In this document: in pieces, positions 1 to 8,682 of the stretch
How the letters are laid out: every line of letters starts with the position of its first letter
Position numbering within the stretch: position 1 is the stretch's first letter
Assembly: GCA_029667085.1 (NCBI GenBank)
Contig: JARUHJ010000007.1
Coordinates: 62,001 to 126,000 of the forward strand
DNA length: 64,000 nucleotides
DNA from: Deltaproteobacteria bacterium IMCC39524
Lineage (GTDB): Bacteria; Desulfobacterota; Desulfuromonadia; Desulfuromonadales; BM103
Direction of reading: 5' to 3'
Program-made: the position numbers and the translations under genes
The notes under the pieces: generated by a model
Database searches by the model: none
Seen by the model: the letters and a program-made list of their open reading frames with translations, nothing else
Told to the model about the DNA's origin: nothing

Positions 1-1163
1 AGCGCGCCAACTTCTGCCAACTTGGCGCTGACCTGAGGGTTGACGGCTGGAACTTTCTCCTTGCCAAAGAACTCAAGGTCCTCACGGTAACGACCGTAGT
101 CGTCAACCGGGTTGTAGATTTCGAGTCCGTAACGCAGGCCGGTCAGGTAGTCATCATGACCATGCCCGGGCGCGGTGTGTACGCATCCGGTCCCAGCTTC
201 AAGGGTGACGTAATCGCCGAGGACCAGAAGTGAAGCGCGGTCGTAAAGCGGGTGGCGGCACTCTTTCTTTTCGAAGACGTCAGCCTGAAAGGTTTTGGCG
301 ATTTTGAATTCAGTGATGTTGAGTTCGGCCAGGACCTGGGCGTGCAGGCCTTCTGCCATGACCAACAGCTCGGCGCCGGTGTCGATGGCGACGTAAGGCA
401 GCTCAGGGTGCAAGCAGACGGCCAGGTTGGCTGGAATCGTCCAGGGGGTCGTCGTCCAGATAACAAACGACAAGGGTTTTTCGGCGAGCGCGTCAAAGCC
501 TGCAGGTAACTCGTCCAGGTAGGGGAACTTGACGAAGATCGATGGCGAGGTGTGGTCTTCATACTCGACTTCGGCCTCAGCCAGCGCTGTTACGCAGGAA
601 GAACACCAGTGGATTGGTTTGCGTCCCTTGTAGAGACCATCTCGTTCGGCAAAGCGCGCAAGCTCACGAGCGGTTGCTGCTTCGTAATCGGTGGTCATGG
701 TCAGGTAGGGATGTTTCCAGTCACCGAAAATGCCGAGACGGCGGAATTCATCACTCTGGATGTCGACCCATTCTTTGGCGTAGGTGCGGCACTCTTTGCG
801 AACCTCGGCCTTGGTCATCTCCCGCTTCTTCTTGCCCAGCTTCTGATCGACTTTCAGCTCGATCGGCAGGCCATGGCAATCCCAGCCGGGGACGTAAGGC
901 GCATAATAGCCCTGCATCCGCTTGCTTTTGATGACGATGTCTTTGAGGATTTTGTTCAGCGCATGGCCAATGTGAATGTTGCCATTGGCATAGGGAGGGC
1001 CGTCGTGCAGAGTGAAGTTGGGCTTCTCCTGGTTCGGCTCGCTAAGTTTGCGGTCGAGATCCAGTTCGGTCCAGCGGAGCATGATTTCCGGCTCGCGTTG
1101 TGGCAGGTTGCCGCGCATCGGGAAATCGGTTGCCGGAAGATTTAGCGTCTCTTTGTAGTCCAT
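1..1163 (-). CDS. ileS: isoleucyl-tRNA synthetase, 5' part (3' end outside window)
   Basis: Charges tRNA-Ile with isoleucine in the cytoplasm. About 387 N-terminal codons are visible and the reading frame runs off the left edge, so the KMSKS loop and zinc-binding tail are not seen. Class I signature HIGH lies in GNIHIGHALN near residues 61-70, followed by GWDCHGLPIE. The CP1 editing domain is present, with WTTTPWTIPAN and GTGCVHTAPGHGHDDY. The ATG at 1163 is preceded by a GAGG about 9 nt upstream. The family normally has about 930 residues, so roughly 40% is shown. No T-box leader was seen upstream. Confidence 0.97.
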   Translation of the reverse strand, partial: MDYKETLNLPATDFPMRGNLPQREPEIMLRWTELDLDRKLSEPNQEKPNFTLHDGPPYANGNIHIGHALNKILKDIVIKSKRMQGYYAPYVPGWDCHGLPIELKVDQKLGKKKREMTKAEVRKECRTYAKEWVDIQSDEFRRLGIFGDWKHPYLTMTTDYEAATARELARFAERDGLYKGRKPIHWCSSCVTALAEAEVEYEDHTSPSIFVKFPYLDELPAGFDALAEKPLSFVIWTTTPWTIPANLAVCLHPELPYVAIDTGAELLVMAEGLHAQVLAELNITEFKIAKTFQADVFEKKECRHPLYDRASLLVLGDYVTLEAGTGCVHTAPGHGHDDYLTGLRYGLEIYNPVDDYGRYREDLEFFGKEKVPAVNPQVSAKLAEVGA

Positions 1164-1208
1164 ATTCAGCCTCGCAGGCCCCCTTTTCGGTGCAGATTTG
1201 AACACCGC

Positions 1209-1236
1209 AACTTATCAAAATGGCTGAATAAGTCAA
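1209..1236 (-). promoter_or_regulatory. possible sigma-70 promoter of ileS
   Basis: On the minus strand TTGACT (1236-1231) is followed after 16 nt by TAAGTT (1214-1209), about 45 nt upstream of the ileS ATG. The -35 is good and the -10 weak, so this is only a candidate. Confidence 0.3.
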
Positions 1237-1307
1237 GGTAAATCAGGGGATTGAGCTGAGGTAGAACCTCTGAATAAGGGCTTTTGCTAATCGGGCCTGT
1301 CTCTTGT

Positions 1308-1487
1308 TCAGGCGGCTTGCTGGCTGCCCTGGTGAGGCTGGTCGCAAAGTTGTAAGAGACTTTGTCGCAAGAGTTCCGAGATGCTGATGCCGGACTCTTC
1401 GGTCAGATGTTGAAGGGTTTCCATTTCACCTTCGTTGACGCGGCAAGAAACGATGTGCTTTTTAGGGTTTTTGACAGATTTTCCCAC
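1308..1487 (-). CDS. small ribbon-helix-helix (CopG/Arc-like) protein, 59 aa
   Basis: A 59-codon frame starts with GTG at 1487, preceded by a strong GGAGGT ribosome site 8 nt away, and ends at TGA 1308-1310. The protein has a basic N-terminus, a short beta strand HIVSCRVNEGEMETL, then helix-turn-helix LTEESGISISELLRQSLLQL. This strand-helix-helix pattern, with a Gly-Ile-Ser-Ile-Ser-Glu turn, is that of MetJ/Arc DNA-binding dimers. It sits alone between nth and ileS on the same strand and no toxin partner is adjacent. Function and target are unknown; autoregulation would be typical of the family. The frame choice rests on the ribosome site and fold pattern. Confidence 0.7.
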   Translation of the reverse strand: MGKSVKNPKKHIVSCRVNEGEMETLQHLTEESGISISELLRQSLLQLCDQPHQGSQQAA

Positions 1488-1652
1488 GGTTTAATACCTC
1501 CGGATGTTAACGCTTGATTTTCTTGGGGGCTGATATTTGCAGGAGGAGTGCCAGTATGATGTATGGGGATTAAAAAATTTATAACGGCCATAAATTGAGT
1601 CTTCACGGCTTTTTGCCGCGTCGAATTTACAAATGAGGGTGGCTGTGCTTGG

Positions 1653-1692
1653 CCATAAAGATACAATTCCAGACAATATTGTATCTTTATGG
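1653..1692. repeat. perfect 15-bp inverted repeat at the nth 3' end
   Basis: Arms 1653-1667 (CCATAAAGATACAAT) and 1678-1692 are perfect reverse complements around a 10-nt spacer. The right arm contains the stop codon of the endonuclease III-like gene. There is no T-run on either strand, so it is not a classical intrinsic terminator. It may end the nth transcript, be an operator for the RHH gene about 165 nt downstream, or be a small element remnant. Confidence 0.7.
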
Positions 1693-2400
1693 GGCTTTGG
1701 GCGGGCATGGTCCGTTTGTCTCGCCAAGCGTTGTCTGGGTTGCGAAACGGCAGTCTCTGCAGATCGGGCATCCGTTGCAAAGGGGCTTTCTCTTTTTGCA
1801 GAAGGTCTTGGCCAGTTGCACGATCAGTGCGTGGTATTGGTTGTAGAGGGTAACGTCTTCGGGGAGTGCCTGGGTAAAGATCTCTCTAACCTCAGCATAA
1901 GTCTCGTCGCCATGCAAAACTCCGACGCGCTCGAAAATGCGTCTGGTGTAGGCATCAACGACAAATGAAGGCCGATATACGGCGTAAAGGAGAATAGAAT
2001 CTGCGGTTTCCGGGCCGATTCCGGGCCTGGCAAGCAATCTATCCCTGGCTTCATCAAGTGATCCGCTGCAAAAATCGTTCAAGTTACCTTGCCATTCCGT
2101 TGCCAGATGTCTGGAAAGACTTTGCAGTCGGTTTGCTTTCTGCCGGAAAAAACCGGAGGGCTTGATTAGCTCTTCGAGCCGATCAATCGGAATGTCAGCC
2201 AATTTGTCAGGGGAAAGAACTTGCTCTTCTTTAAGGTTTGCTATCGCCAGTTCTACATTGGTCCAGGCTGTATTCTGAGTGAGGATGGCACCGATAACAA
2301 CCTCGAAGGGGTTGTCCGCCGGCCACCAGTTGAGTGGCCCGAAGTGGTCAAGCAACGTCATGTACAGGCAGAGTAGTTCTGTCTCTGTTGGTTTAGGCAT
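1687..2400 (-). CDS. endonuclease III-related HhH-GPD DNA glycosylase (MagIII-like)
   Basis: A 237-aa base-excision-repair protein of the HhH-GPD superfamily. The helix-hairpin-helix reads RPGIGPETADSILLYA (about residues 125-140) and the catalytic aspartate region is FVVDAYTRRIFERVG (Asp149). The C-terminal four-cysteine loop CKKRKPLCNGCPICRDC fits the C-x6-C-x2-C-x5-C [4Fe-4S] ligand pattern. In Nth the residue before Thr-Ala is the catalytic lysine; here it is Glu131. That points to a monofunctional glycosylase like Helicobacter MagIII (3-methyladenine) rather than a true AP lyase; this is inference from family knowledge. Confidence 0.85.
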   Translation of the reverse strand: MPKPTETELLCLYMTLLDHFGPLNWWPADNPFEVVIGAILTQNTAWTNVELAIANLKEEQVLSPDKLADIPIDRLEELIKPSGFFRQKANRLQSLSRHLATEWQGNLNDFCSGSLDEARDRLLARPGIGPETADSILLYAVYRPSFVVDAYTRRIFERVGVLHGDETYAEVREIFTQALPEDVTLYNQYHALIVQLAKTFCKKRKPLCNGCPICRDCRFATQTTLGETNGPCPPKAP

Positions 2401-2458
2401 GGTCGTTGTGGAGGGCGTTGGTCATCCCTTTGGTTTTGTACGGATTTGAGAGGGTGGG

Positions 2459-3952
2459 TTAATTGGGTTTCTCTCCGAAGGCCGGTGCTTTCGGCAAAGA
2501 GATGCAGAAGGTTGCGCCCCCACCGGGCGTTTGTTCAACCCAAACCTGGCCCATGCAGCGCAAGGCAATTTTACGCACAATGGCGAGGCCGACACCGGTG
2601 CCGCGTTGTCCCTTGGCTCTTTTGCCACGGGAAAAAATCTCAAAAATGGTTTCCCGTTCCTTCGCAGGAACGCCCGGACCGAAGTCGCGAACAAAGTAGG
2701 TGGTACTCTTGCTCTCATCCCAACTGCCTATTTCGATGGCGCTACTTTCCCTCGGTACGTAGTGGTTGGCGTTGCTCAGTAAATTGATGAAAATCTGGTA
2801 AACAAGGGTTTCGGGAAGCCACGTCTGGGGCAGTTTCTCGGCAATGATATCCAGGCTGTCCTCATTGTTGAGGGTCAGTTCGCGAACGACTTCATTCACG
2901 ATCATATTGACATCTGTCGGGTTGTCGCCGGCTTTAACGTGGCTGACCTGTGCGAGGTCCAGAAGATCATCAAGGAGCGCGATGGCCCTCTCACTCTGGC
3001 GTTCGACTTCACCTAGAATCTGAAGGATCTGGTCGTCAAAGACCTCGCTGTAGGTTATGCTCAGGAAGTCCATGTAGGTGACGACCGGGGCGAGAATACC
3101 GCGTAGGTCATGGGAAATTGAATGTGCAAAAGCATCCAGTTCACGATTGGCTTCTTTCAGGTCGTCTTCCGTCTTTTTGCGTAGGGTAATATCTCTGCAG
3201 ACCGCAAGCTTCTGCCTGATGCCGTCTTCTGCCGGCAAGGGTGTGTGTACAATTTCGTAGGTTCTCTCGTGCCCGCCGAGCTTGCGTTCGTCACGGACCG
3301 TGCGGTTCTTGAAGATCTTGTCCATAGGGCACCATGAGCAGGGATTTTTTTCGTTGTGGAGGACTTCATGGCAAGATTCTCCAACGCGATCCCCGAAAGA
3401 CTCCAGCATGGCACGGTTCATAAAAGTGAGCATGAGGTCTTCATTGGCGATGTAGGCCAAGTCGTCCATGTTGTCAAGGACGATACGGAAGCGTTGTTCG
3501 CTCTTCTTGAGTTCCTCTGTGCGCTTATTGACCCTGACTTCCAGCGTCGTCGCCTGTTCGCGCAAAGATTCTTCCAATGCGTACTGTTGAGAAAGATCGT
3601 TGAACGATTCGATGCCGCCGACAATTTCACCGTCAGCGTCGCGAAGAAACTCCATATTCTTGATCAGTTGAGCCGTTTTGCCCGACTTGGTAATGATTGT
3701 ACATCTGCCACCAATGATCGGCTTAGGGGTGTCGGAGTGAAAAAGCCCGCATCTTTCCTCGCAGGGAATCCCTCGCAAAAAAGAACAATGCTTTCCGACG
3801 GCTTCTTCGGCACTATAACCAGTGATCCGCTCCGCGGCAGGATTCCAGTAGACGATATGCATCTCTGTGTCGACGACAAACAGGCCGCTGGGTATAGTCG
3901 TCAGGGCTTGCTCAAGGGAGATGTTTTTTATGATGGCACTGGCTTTTGACAT
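2459..3952 (-). CDS. soluble PAS-PAS sensor histidine kinase with cysteine-rich PAS domains
   Basis: 497 aa with no membrane segment or signal peptide. PAS1 spans about residues 15-125, PAS2 about 150-258, then HisKA with SISHDLRG (phospho-accepting His281) and HATPase with N box NLLSNANHYV, G1 DFGPGVP, F box and G2 GTGVGLAI. A short coiled coil links the PAS domains. Both PAS domains carry clustered cysteines (Cys56/64/68 and Cys194/205/208, the latter in NPCSWCPM), which could bind a metal or sense redox state. There is no receiver or response regulator next to it, so the partner is unknown. The ATG has AAGGAG 12 nt upstream. Confidence 0.93.
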   Translation of the reverse strand: MSKASAIIKNISLEQALTTIPSGLFVVDTEMHIVYWNPAAERITGYSAEEAVGKHCSFLRGIPCEERCGLFHSDTPKPIIGGRCTIITKSGKTAQLIKNMEFLRDADGEIVGGIESFNDLSQQYALEESLREQATTLEVRVNKRTEELKKSEQRFRIVLDNMDDLAYIANEDLMLTFMNRAMLESFGDRVGESCHEVLHNEKNPCSWCPMDKIFKNRTVRDERKLGGHERTYEIVHTPLPAEDGIRQKLAVCRDITLRKKTEDDLKEANRELDAFAHSISHDLRGILAPVVTYMDFLSITYSEVFDDQILQILGEVERQSERAIALLDDLLDLAQVSHVKAGDNPTDVNMIVNEVVRELTLNNEDSLDIIAEKLPQTWLPETLVYQIFINLLSNANHYVPRESSAIEIGSWDESKSTTYFVRDFGPGVPAKERETIFEIFSRGKRAKGQRGTGVGLAIVRKIALRCMGQVWVEQTPGGGATFCISLPKAPAFGEKPN

Positions 3953-4019
3953 TAGGAAGATAAACTCCTTAGGTTTAAGATTTTATCACTAATGCTCTGT
4001 GCGTCACAATCCCCGATTT

Positions 4020-4745
4020 TCAAGCGCGTCCGATCACGGCAACCTGAACCTCAGCAATATTGTTTTTCATAAGAACCCTGCTGCACTCACGGACTGTTTC
4101 ACCGGTCGTCATAACATCATCGACCAGTAAGATGTTTCGTGCAGAGGGTGTTGTGGTGACTATGAAAGCGTTGCGTAGATTACTTCTTCTCTCTGCGGCG
4201 GTCAGCCCTTGCTGTGGCGGTGTTTTAAGGGTGCGTTGTAAAAGAGTGGTATCGATAGGAACCTGCATCTTTCTGGCCAGCGGCCGAGAGATTTCAAGCG
4301 CCTGGTTGTAGCCACGTTTTTTCAAGCGACCGGGGTGTAAGGGGACCGGAATAATACACTCTGGCTTGAAGCCGACTTCAGCAACCTCAAGCGATTTGCC
4401 GAGAAGTTTTCCTAGGGGCTCTGCCAGGTTGACCTGGTTGCGATACTTTAGCTGATGGATGGCGTCTTTGACGCGCTCCTGGTAGGAGCAGGCCGCGTGG
4501 ACGGTTGAAAAGGCAGCTGGTCGCTGCAGGCAAGTTGCACAGAGATGTTGTGATGAAGATGCGGGGAAAGGTTGGCTGCAACAACTGCAGTGTGATCTCC
4601 CCAGGGGCGGCATGCTTGCCTGACATTCTGCGCAGAATTCCTGCGGGTCGAAGCCTGGGGGCAGAAGCTGTCCACAGAGCAGGCAGGCCGGTGGTAAAAA
4701 CAGGTCGATACCTGCCGATAGTGCACGACGCAAGTTGACCCACAT
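4020..4745 (-). CDS. comF: ComF family phosphoribosyltransferase-like protein
   Basis: 241 aa. The N-terminus has a double zinc-ribbon with CxxC pairs (CLLC, CAEC, CSCC, CATC), and the C-terminus is a PRTase fold with the PRPP loop ILLVDDVMTTGETV. In naturally competent bacteria ComF is a cytoplasmic protein needed for DNA uptake; elsewhere its role is unclear. It lies 41 nt downstream of gpmI on the same strand. A run of 12 G on the coding strand begins 5 nt before the ATG and occupies the ribosome-binding position, described as a separate feature. Confidence 0.92.
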   Translation of the reverse strand: MWVNLRRALSAGIDLFLPPACLLCGQLLPPGFDPQEFCAECQASMPPLGRSHCSCCSQPFPASSSQHLCATCLQRPAAFSTVHAACSYQERVKDAIHQLKYRNQVNLAEPLGKLLGKSLEVAEVGFKPECIIPVPLHPGRLKKRGYNQALEISRPLARKMQVPIDTTLLQRTLKTPPQQGLTAAERRSNLRNAFIVTTTPSARNILLVDDVMTTGETVRECSRVLMKNNIAEVQVAVIGRA

Positions 4746-4750
4746 GGATT

Positions 4751-4762
4751 CCCCCCCCCCCC
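4751..4762 (-). promoter_or_regulatory. poly-G(12) tract at the comF ribosome-binding position
   Basis: Twelve uninterrupted C on the plus strand, hence G12 in the comF mRNA, end 5 nt before its ATG (4745). The tract is the only purine-rich Shine-Dalgarno candidate. Homopolymers of this length slip during replication, so spacing and possibly translation of comF could vary between cells. Assembly error in the tract length is also possible. Confidence 0.6.
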
Positions 4763-4786
4763 AGAGGTATGATAACTTACTACACT

Positions 4787-6316
4787 TTATGAAATAAGGT
4801 TCGTGCCTGTCATCTCAGCAGGAACTTCGAGGCCCAGCAGGTTGAGAATGGTGGGTGCAATATCAGCAAGGATGCCGGGCTGAAGACTGCAGTCGCGTTT
4901 TGCAGCGTCAACGAAGATGAGCGGAACCCTGTTTGCCGTGTGCGCGGTATGAGGCGTGCCGTTTTCATCGAGCATCTTTTCGCAATTGCCGTGGTCAGCT
5001 GTTATCAGAGCACAGCCTCCTGTCGCCAGCAAAGCATCAATAACTCGACCGGTGCAGAGGTCAACCGTTTCCATAGCCTTGATTGCCGCTGGCAGAACTC
5101 CTGTATGGCCCACCATGTCTGGGTTGGCAAAGTTCAGGATAATCAGATCATAGTGTTCTGATTGAATACGTCTGATAACCTCTTCGGTGACTTCAGGAGC
5201 GCTCATCTCGGGTTTCAGGTCGTATGTAGCGACCTCTTTGGGTGATGGAATCAGTGCGCGATCTTCGTTGTTAAAAGGAGCTTCGATGCCACCGTTGAAG
5301 AAGAAGGTGACGTGGGCATATTTTTCGGTCTCGGCAATCCGCAACTGGTTCATCCCGGCGGCTGCAACAACTTCGCCGAGAATCTTGGGATAACTTTCGG
5401 TGCTATAAGCGATCGGCAGGTCAAAGGTTTCATCGTATTCAGTCAGGCAGACAAAGGTTGAGAGTTGAGGTGTTTGCACACGTTCAAATTTATTGAAGTC
5501 TTTTTGTGTGAAGGGACGGGTGATTTCTCTGGCCCGGTCTGCGCGGAAATTGAAAAAGATGATGCCATCCTGATCATTGATGGGGCCGACCGGCGTGCCA
5601 TTTTTTTGGATGACCTGTGGTTCGACAAACTCATCGGTTTGGCCGGCCGCGTAGGCCGCTTCGATCGCCTCAGCGCTTGAATTGACCGCGTGCCCCTGGC
5701 CGAGGGTTATCGCCTGCCATGCTCGCGATACACGATCCCAGCGATTGTCTCGATCCATAGCGTAGTAGCGGCCGATGACGGTTGCCAGTTGCCCGTGTTG
5801 GATGCGCTTTAGCTCCGTTTCAAGTTGTGCGAGATACTCTGCTCCGCTCTGCGGAGGCGTGTCTCGACCATCCATAAAGGCGTGGATGCAGGCTTCAACT
5901 CCCTGGCGTTTAGCCAGTTCGATCAAGGCGTAGAGGTGGGTGTTGTGCGAATGGACGCCGCCGTCTGAGAGCAGCCCCATCAGGTGGAGTTTGCCGCCAG
6001 CTTTGTGGATCTGCTGCAGGGCTTCGAGCAGGACCCGATTGGTAAAGAAATCTCCCTCGGCAATGCTCTGACTGATGCGGGTCAGATCCTGGTAGATGAT
6101 ACGGCCGGCGCCGATATTGAGATGTCCGACCTCCGAGTTGCCCATCTGCCCTTCCGGCAGGCCGACATTGAGGCCCGAGGCATTCAGCCAGGTCGACGGG
6201 TAGCTCTGAAACAGATCATCCAGGCGTGGAGTCTTTGCCAGGCAGACGGCGTTGTTCTCGCAATTCTCGTTAATTCCCCAGCCGTCCAGAATGATCAGTG
6301 CTACCGGTTTTTTCAT
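4787..6316 (-). CDS. gpmI: 2,3-bisphosphoglycerate-independent phosphoglycerate mutase
   Basis: Interconverts 3- and 2-phosphoglycerate in glycolysis and gluconeogenesis, a di-manganese enzyme of the alkaline phosphatase superfamily. 509 aa, the usual length. The N-terminal metal site is LIILDGWG, and the catalytic serine lies in [14 protein letters not shown]. The C-terminal [10 protein letters not shown] supplies further metal ligands. The ATG at 6316 overlaps the stop of lapAB in an ATGA, implying translational coupling; an in-frame upstream extension to 6475 would run inside lapAB and is rejected. Confidence 0.96.
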   Translation of the reverse strand: MKKPVALIILDGWGINENCENNAVCLAKTPRLDDLFQSYPSTWLNASGLNVGLPEGQMGNSEVGHLNIGAGRIIYQDLTRISQSIAEGDFFTNRVLLEALQQIHKAGGKLHLMGLLSDGGVHSHNTHLYALIELAKRQGVEACIHAFMDGRDTPPQSGAEYLAQLETELKRIQHGQLATVIGRYYAMDRDNRWDRVSRAWQAITLGQGHAVNSSAEAIEAAYAAGQTDEFVEPQVIQKNGTPVGPINDQDGIIFFNFRADRAREITRPFTQKDFNKFERVQTPQLSTFVCLTEYDETFDLPIAYSTESYPKILGEVVAAAGMNQLRIAETEKYAHVTFFFNGGIEAPFNNEDRALIPSPKEVATYDLKPEMSAPEVTEEVIRRIQSEHYDLIILNFANPDMVGHTGVLPAAIKAMETVDLCTGRVIDALLATGGCALITADHGNCEKMLDENGTPHTAHTANRVPLIFVDAAKRDCSLQPGILADIAPTILNLLGLEVPAEMTGTNLIS

Positions 6317-7698
6317 GCACCTGCCCATTCTTTTTGCTCGCCGTGATGGATGACCATCTTGTCGAGAGCGAGAGGACGTGCATCCTGAATCAGCTTGCGA
6401 TCGACCAGACTGCTCGCATTCCATTCGCCGCAGGCTGGACAACGACTGTTCCATTCGGCAGAAACGTGCTGACATTTTTCACAGACGAAGTTCAGGTGCA
6501 GGCGTTTGGAGATGCCAAGAGCCTTTTTGTATTCACTGATGGCCTGCTCCGGCTCGCGGCAGCGACGGTAGGTTTCTGCAAGCAGGAGATGCACTTGAGG
6601 GGATTCGACGCCGGAACTCTCGACCGCCTGAAGTTGCTCTTTGGCCTCGTCGACCATTTCCAGGCGAAGACAGAGCTTGCCATAGAAGAGGCGGAACATG
6701 AGATCATCACCTTGCTCGAGGACTTCGCTGCGGAAGAAGTTCAGGAGTGAAGAAGGATCTTCACGCTCCATGAAGTAGTCCTCAAGACGTTCGAGGAAAA
6801 CACCTTTGCCAAGCTTCTTGTAGCCTTCCTGCCAGATTTTGACCGCGTCGTCTCCCTGGTTTAAAGCGACCAGGGCATCACCAAGGGAGACTTGCGCCGG
6901 AGCAAAGTCAGGCTCCTGGCGCAGGATGTCCTTCAGTTCCGATTTAGCCTGATCTGCAGAACCGTTCAATATTGACTGGCTGGCCACTTCATAGCGCAGG
7001 TAGAGAAGCAGGGCTTTCTCATCGGCAACGCGGTTAGCGCCCGGTCCGGCCTTGAGCACCTGACGCTGGGTTTCAAGAGCCTCCTGCCAGCGGTCGTGCT
7101 TGATGTAGAGATCTCGCAGAGAGCGAAGCGCTTTACGGTTGTCCTTTTCGCGGCTAATAAGTTCCTGGTAAGAAGCCATGGCCTCATCATCATGGCCGGT
7201 CTCTTCCTGGATCGCTGCCGTCTTGAAAAGAACCTCGAGACTTTTCGGGTCCAGATCCCCTGCTTTTCGCAACAGGCCAAGGCTCTCCGTGGAGTTACCC
7301 TCCTGGGCGGCCAGGTTGGCCATGGCGATCAGAGTGTCGACCCGTTTGGGGTCACGATCAATGGCCTTGTTTAGAAGGGTACGCGCTTTTTTCAGGTCGC
7401 CGGAGAGGAGCCGGCCGACGCCTTCGCGATAAATGGCATTTGTCTCCTGGGCCTTTTTCTGGCTCTGGTCGCGACGCCAATGAGAAAATGAATGAGCGAT
7501 AAGACTCAGAATATGCAGCCCGTTGCCCAGCAGCAAGCCGATCAGAATCGCGCCGATGATAATGATTGGAGCCGGAAAGGTCAGTCCCTCGCCTGCCGCG
7601 TAGAAGACTGTCATATCTCCCGGGTTGATGCCCCAGAAGTAGAGGAAGCAGAATGCAAAAATAACAAAAACGAAGGTTAATATTGCCAGATAAATCAT
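6313..7698 (-). CDS. LapA-LapB fusion: two TM segments, TPR array, rubredoxin-type metal site
   Basis: 461 aa. Residues 1-75 have two hydrophobic helices separated by a short periplasmic segment (NPGDMTVFY), the arrangement of LapA (DUF1049). About ten TPR-like helical repeats follow, and the C-terminus has [19 protein letters not shown], the rubredoxin-type CxxC...CxxC site of LapB/YciM. In Escherichia coli LapA and LapB are separate neighbours, and LapB guides LpxC to FtsH to control lipopolysaccharide synthesis. A role here in LPS control is inference. The start chosen (ATG 7698) has GGGAGG 7 nt upstream; a longer frame begins at 7734. Its stop overlaps gpmI. Confidence 0.88.
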   Translation of the reverse strand: MIYLAILTFVFVIFAFCFLYFWGINPGDMTVFYAAGEGLTFPAPIIIIGAILIGLLLGNGLHILSLIAHSFSHWRRDQSQKKAQETNAIYREGVGRLLSGDLKKARTLLNKAIDRDPKRVDTLIAMANLAAQEGNSTESLGLLRKAGDLDPKSLEVLFKTAAIQEETGHDDEAMASYQELISREKDNRKALRSLRDLYIKHDRWQEALETQRQVLKAGPGANRVADEKALLLYLRYEVASQSILNGSADQAKSELKDILRQEPDFAPAQVSLGDALVALNQGDDAVKIWQEGYKKLGKGVFLERLEDYFMEREDPSSLLNFFRSEVLEQGDDLMFRLFYGKLCLRLEMVDEAKEQLQAVESSGVESPQVHLLLAETYRRCREPEQAISEYKKALGISKRLHLNFVCEKCQHVSAEWNSRCPACGEWNASSLVDRKLIQDARPLALDKMVIHHGEQKEWAGA

Positions 7699-7745
7699 TG
7701 TGACCCTCCCGGTAGGCTTATCGTCATGAAGCACTTAAGATCAGG

Positions 7746-8096
7746 TTATTCACCAAATTTTTCAATGTCGGTTTTGCATTCTATACAATAACGGGAAAAT
7801 GGCCTGACTTCCATCCGCCGGGGTGAAATATTTTCGCCGCAGCTCATGCAGATGCCATATTCGCCTTTTTCAATCTGATTCAGGGCTACATCGATGTCGT
7901 TGATACGCTGACGTTGCGTTTCGCTGACGTTGAAGAGGACGTCGCGACTGTAGGCTGCAGAGGACATGTCACCGATATCAGGTACGCCATCCTGACCAAT
8001 CTCACGGCAGGCTTCATAGGAATTGCTGACTTCCTGCAGAAGGTTCTGGCGTTCTTTCAGTAACTGCTCTTTGACCTGGTCGAAACGTTTACTCAT
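7746..8096 (-). CDS. DksA/TraR-family C4 zinc-finger transcription factor
   Basis: 116 aa. A coiled-coil N-terminus with acidic turn VPDIGDM (tip of the secondary-channel finger) is followed by the zinc finger CMSCGEN...RYCIECK. DksA proteins bind the RNA polymerase secondary channel and work with ppGpp. At 116 aa it is shorter than E. coli DksA (151). Whether it is the main DksA or a paralogue cannot be told from the window. It lies 47 nt upstream of lapAB on the same strand. Confidence 0.92.
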   Translation of the reverse strand: MSKRFDQVKEQLLKERQNLLQEVSNSYEACREIGQDGVPDIGDMSSAAYSRDVLFNVSETQRQRINDIDVALNQIEKGEYGICMSCGENISPRRMEVRPFSRYCIECKTDIEKFGE

Positions 8097-8208
8097 GCTA
8101 CTCTCCTTAACATGTCTGAAAATTGTATGGTCTGTCAGTTAACCACAAAAGACGGCTTTCTGGCGAAGAAAAAATCACTTAAAAAGGGTTGATGGAACAA
8201 TCTTTCTG

Positions 8209-8682
8209 CTACTGGTGGTGGTAGGGTTCGTTGCGAATAATCGTACAACATCTGTAGAGTTGTTCAAGCAGCAGCAGGCGTGCCATCTGATGAGTCAGGG
8301 TCATGGGTGACAGGGAGAGGGTCAGGTCTGCCCGTTTCTTCAAGGAGTCACTCAGGCCATAGGGGCCACCAATTAAAAGCGTCCATTCCGGAATGCTGCG
8401 CAGCATGTGATCTTGCATCAGGTCTGCAAGCCCCTCAGAACTTAGCTTCTTGCCGCCCTGGTCCAGTGCAATCACAAAGGCTCCGGGCGGGATCTTCTGC
8501 CCGAGAGCTTCACCCTCTGTAGCAACGATGCGTGGCAGGTCCTGTTTGCGTCCCGTCTTATGCTCTTTGATCTCATGGATGACGAGGGGCAGGTAACGTT
8601 TCAACCTCCCGGTAAATTCGGCGCAGCCATCATTCGCGAACGGCAGGTTAAGGCGACCGACACAGAGCAGGCTTAATTTCAC
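8209..8682 (-). CDS. rlmH: 23S rRNA (pseudouridine1915-N3)-methyltransferase
   Basis: 157 aa SPOUT-family methyltransferase that methylates the ribosome at helix 69. The SAM-binding knot is seen as LLIGGPYGLSD and LSLSPMTLTHQMARLLLLEQ, ending near YRCCTIIRNEPYHHQ. It begins with GTG at 8682, and this overlaps the rsfS stop by 4 nt, showing coupled translation in the nadD-rsfS-rlmH order common in bacteria. Confidence 0.96.
   Translation of the reverse strand: MKLSLLCVGRLNLPFANDGCAEFTGRLKRYLPLVIHEIKEHKTGRKQDLPRIVATEGEALGQKIPPGAFVIALDQGGKKLSSEGLADLMQDHMLRSIPEWTLLIGGPYGLSDSLKKRADLTLSLSPMTLTHQMARLLLLEQLYRCCTIIRNEPYHHQ

Noticed and set aside
1164-1307. T-box riboswitch upstream of ileS
   Set aside because: No conserved T-box bulge sequence or terminator found.
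1403-1780. 125-codon minus-strand frame overlapping nth and the RHH gene
   Set aside because: Overlaps nth at its start and the better supported RHH gene at its end in another frame; no family likeness.
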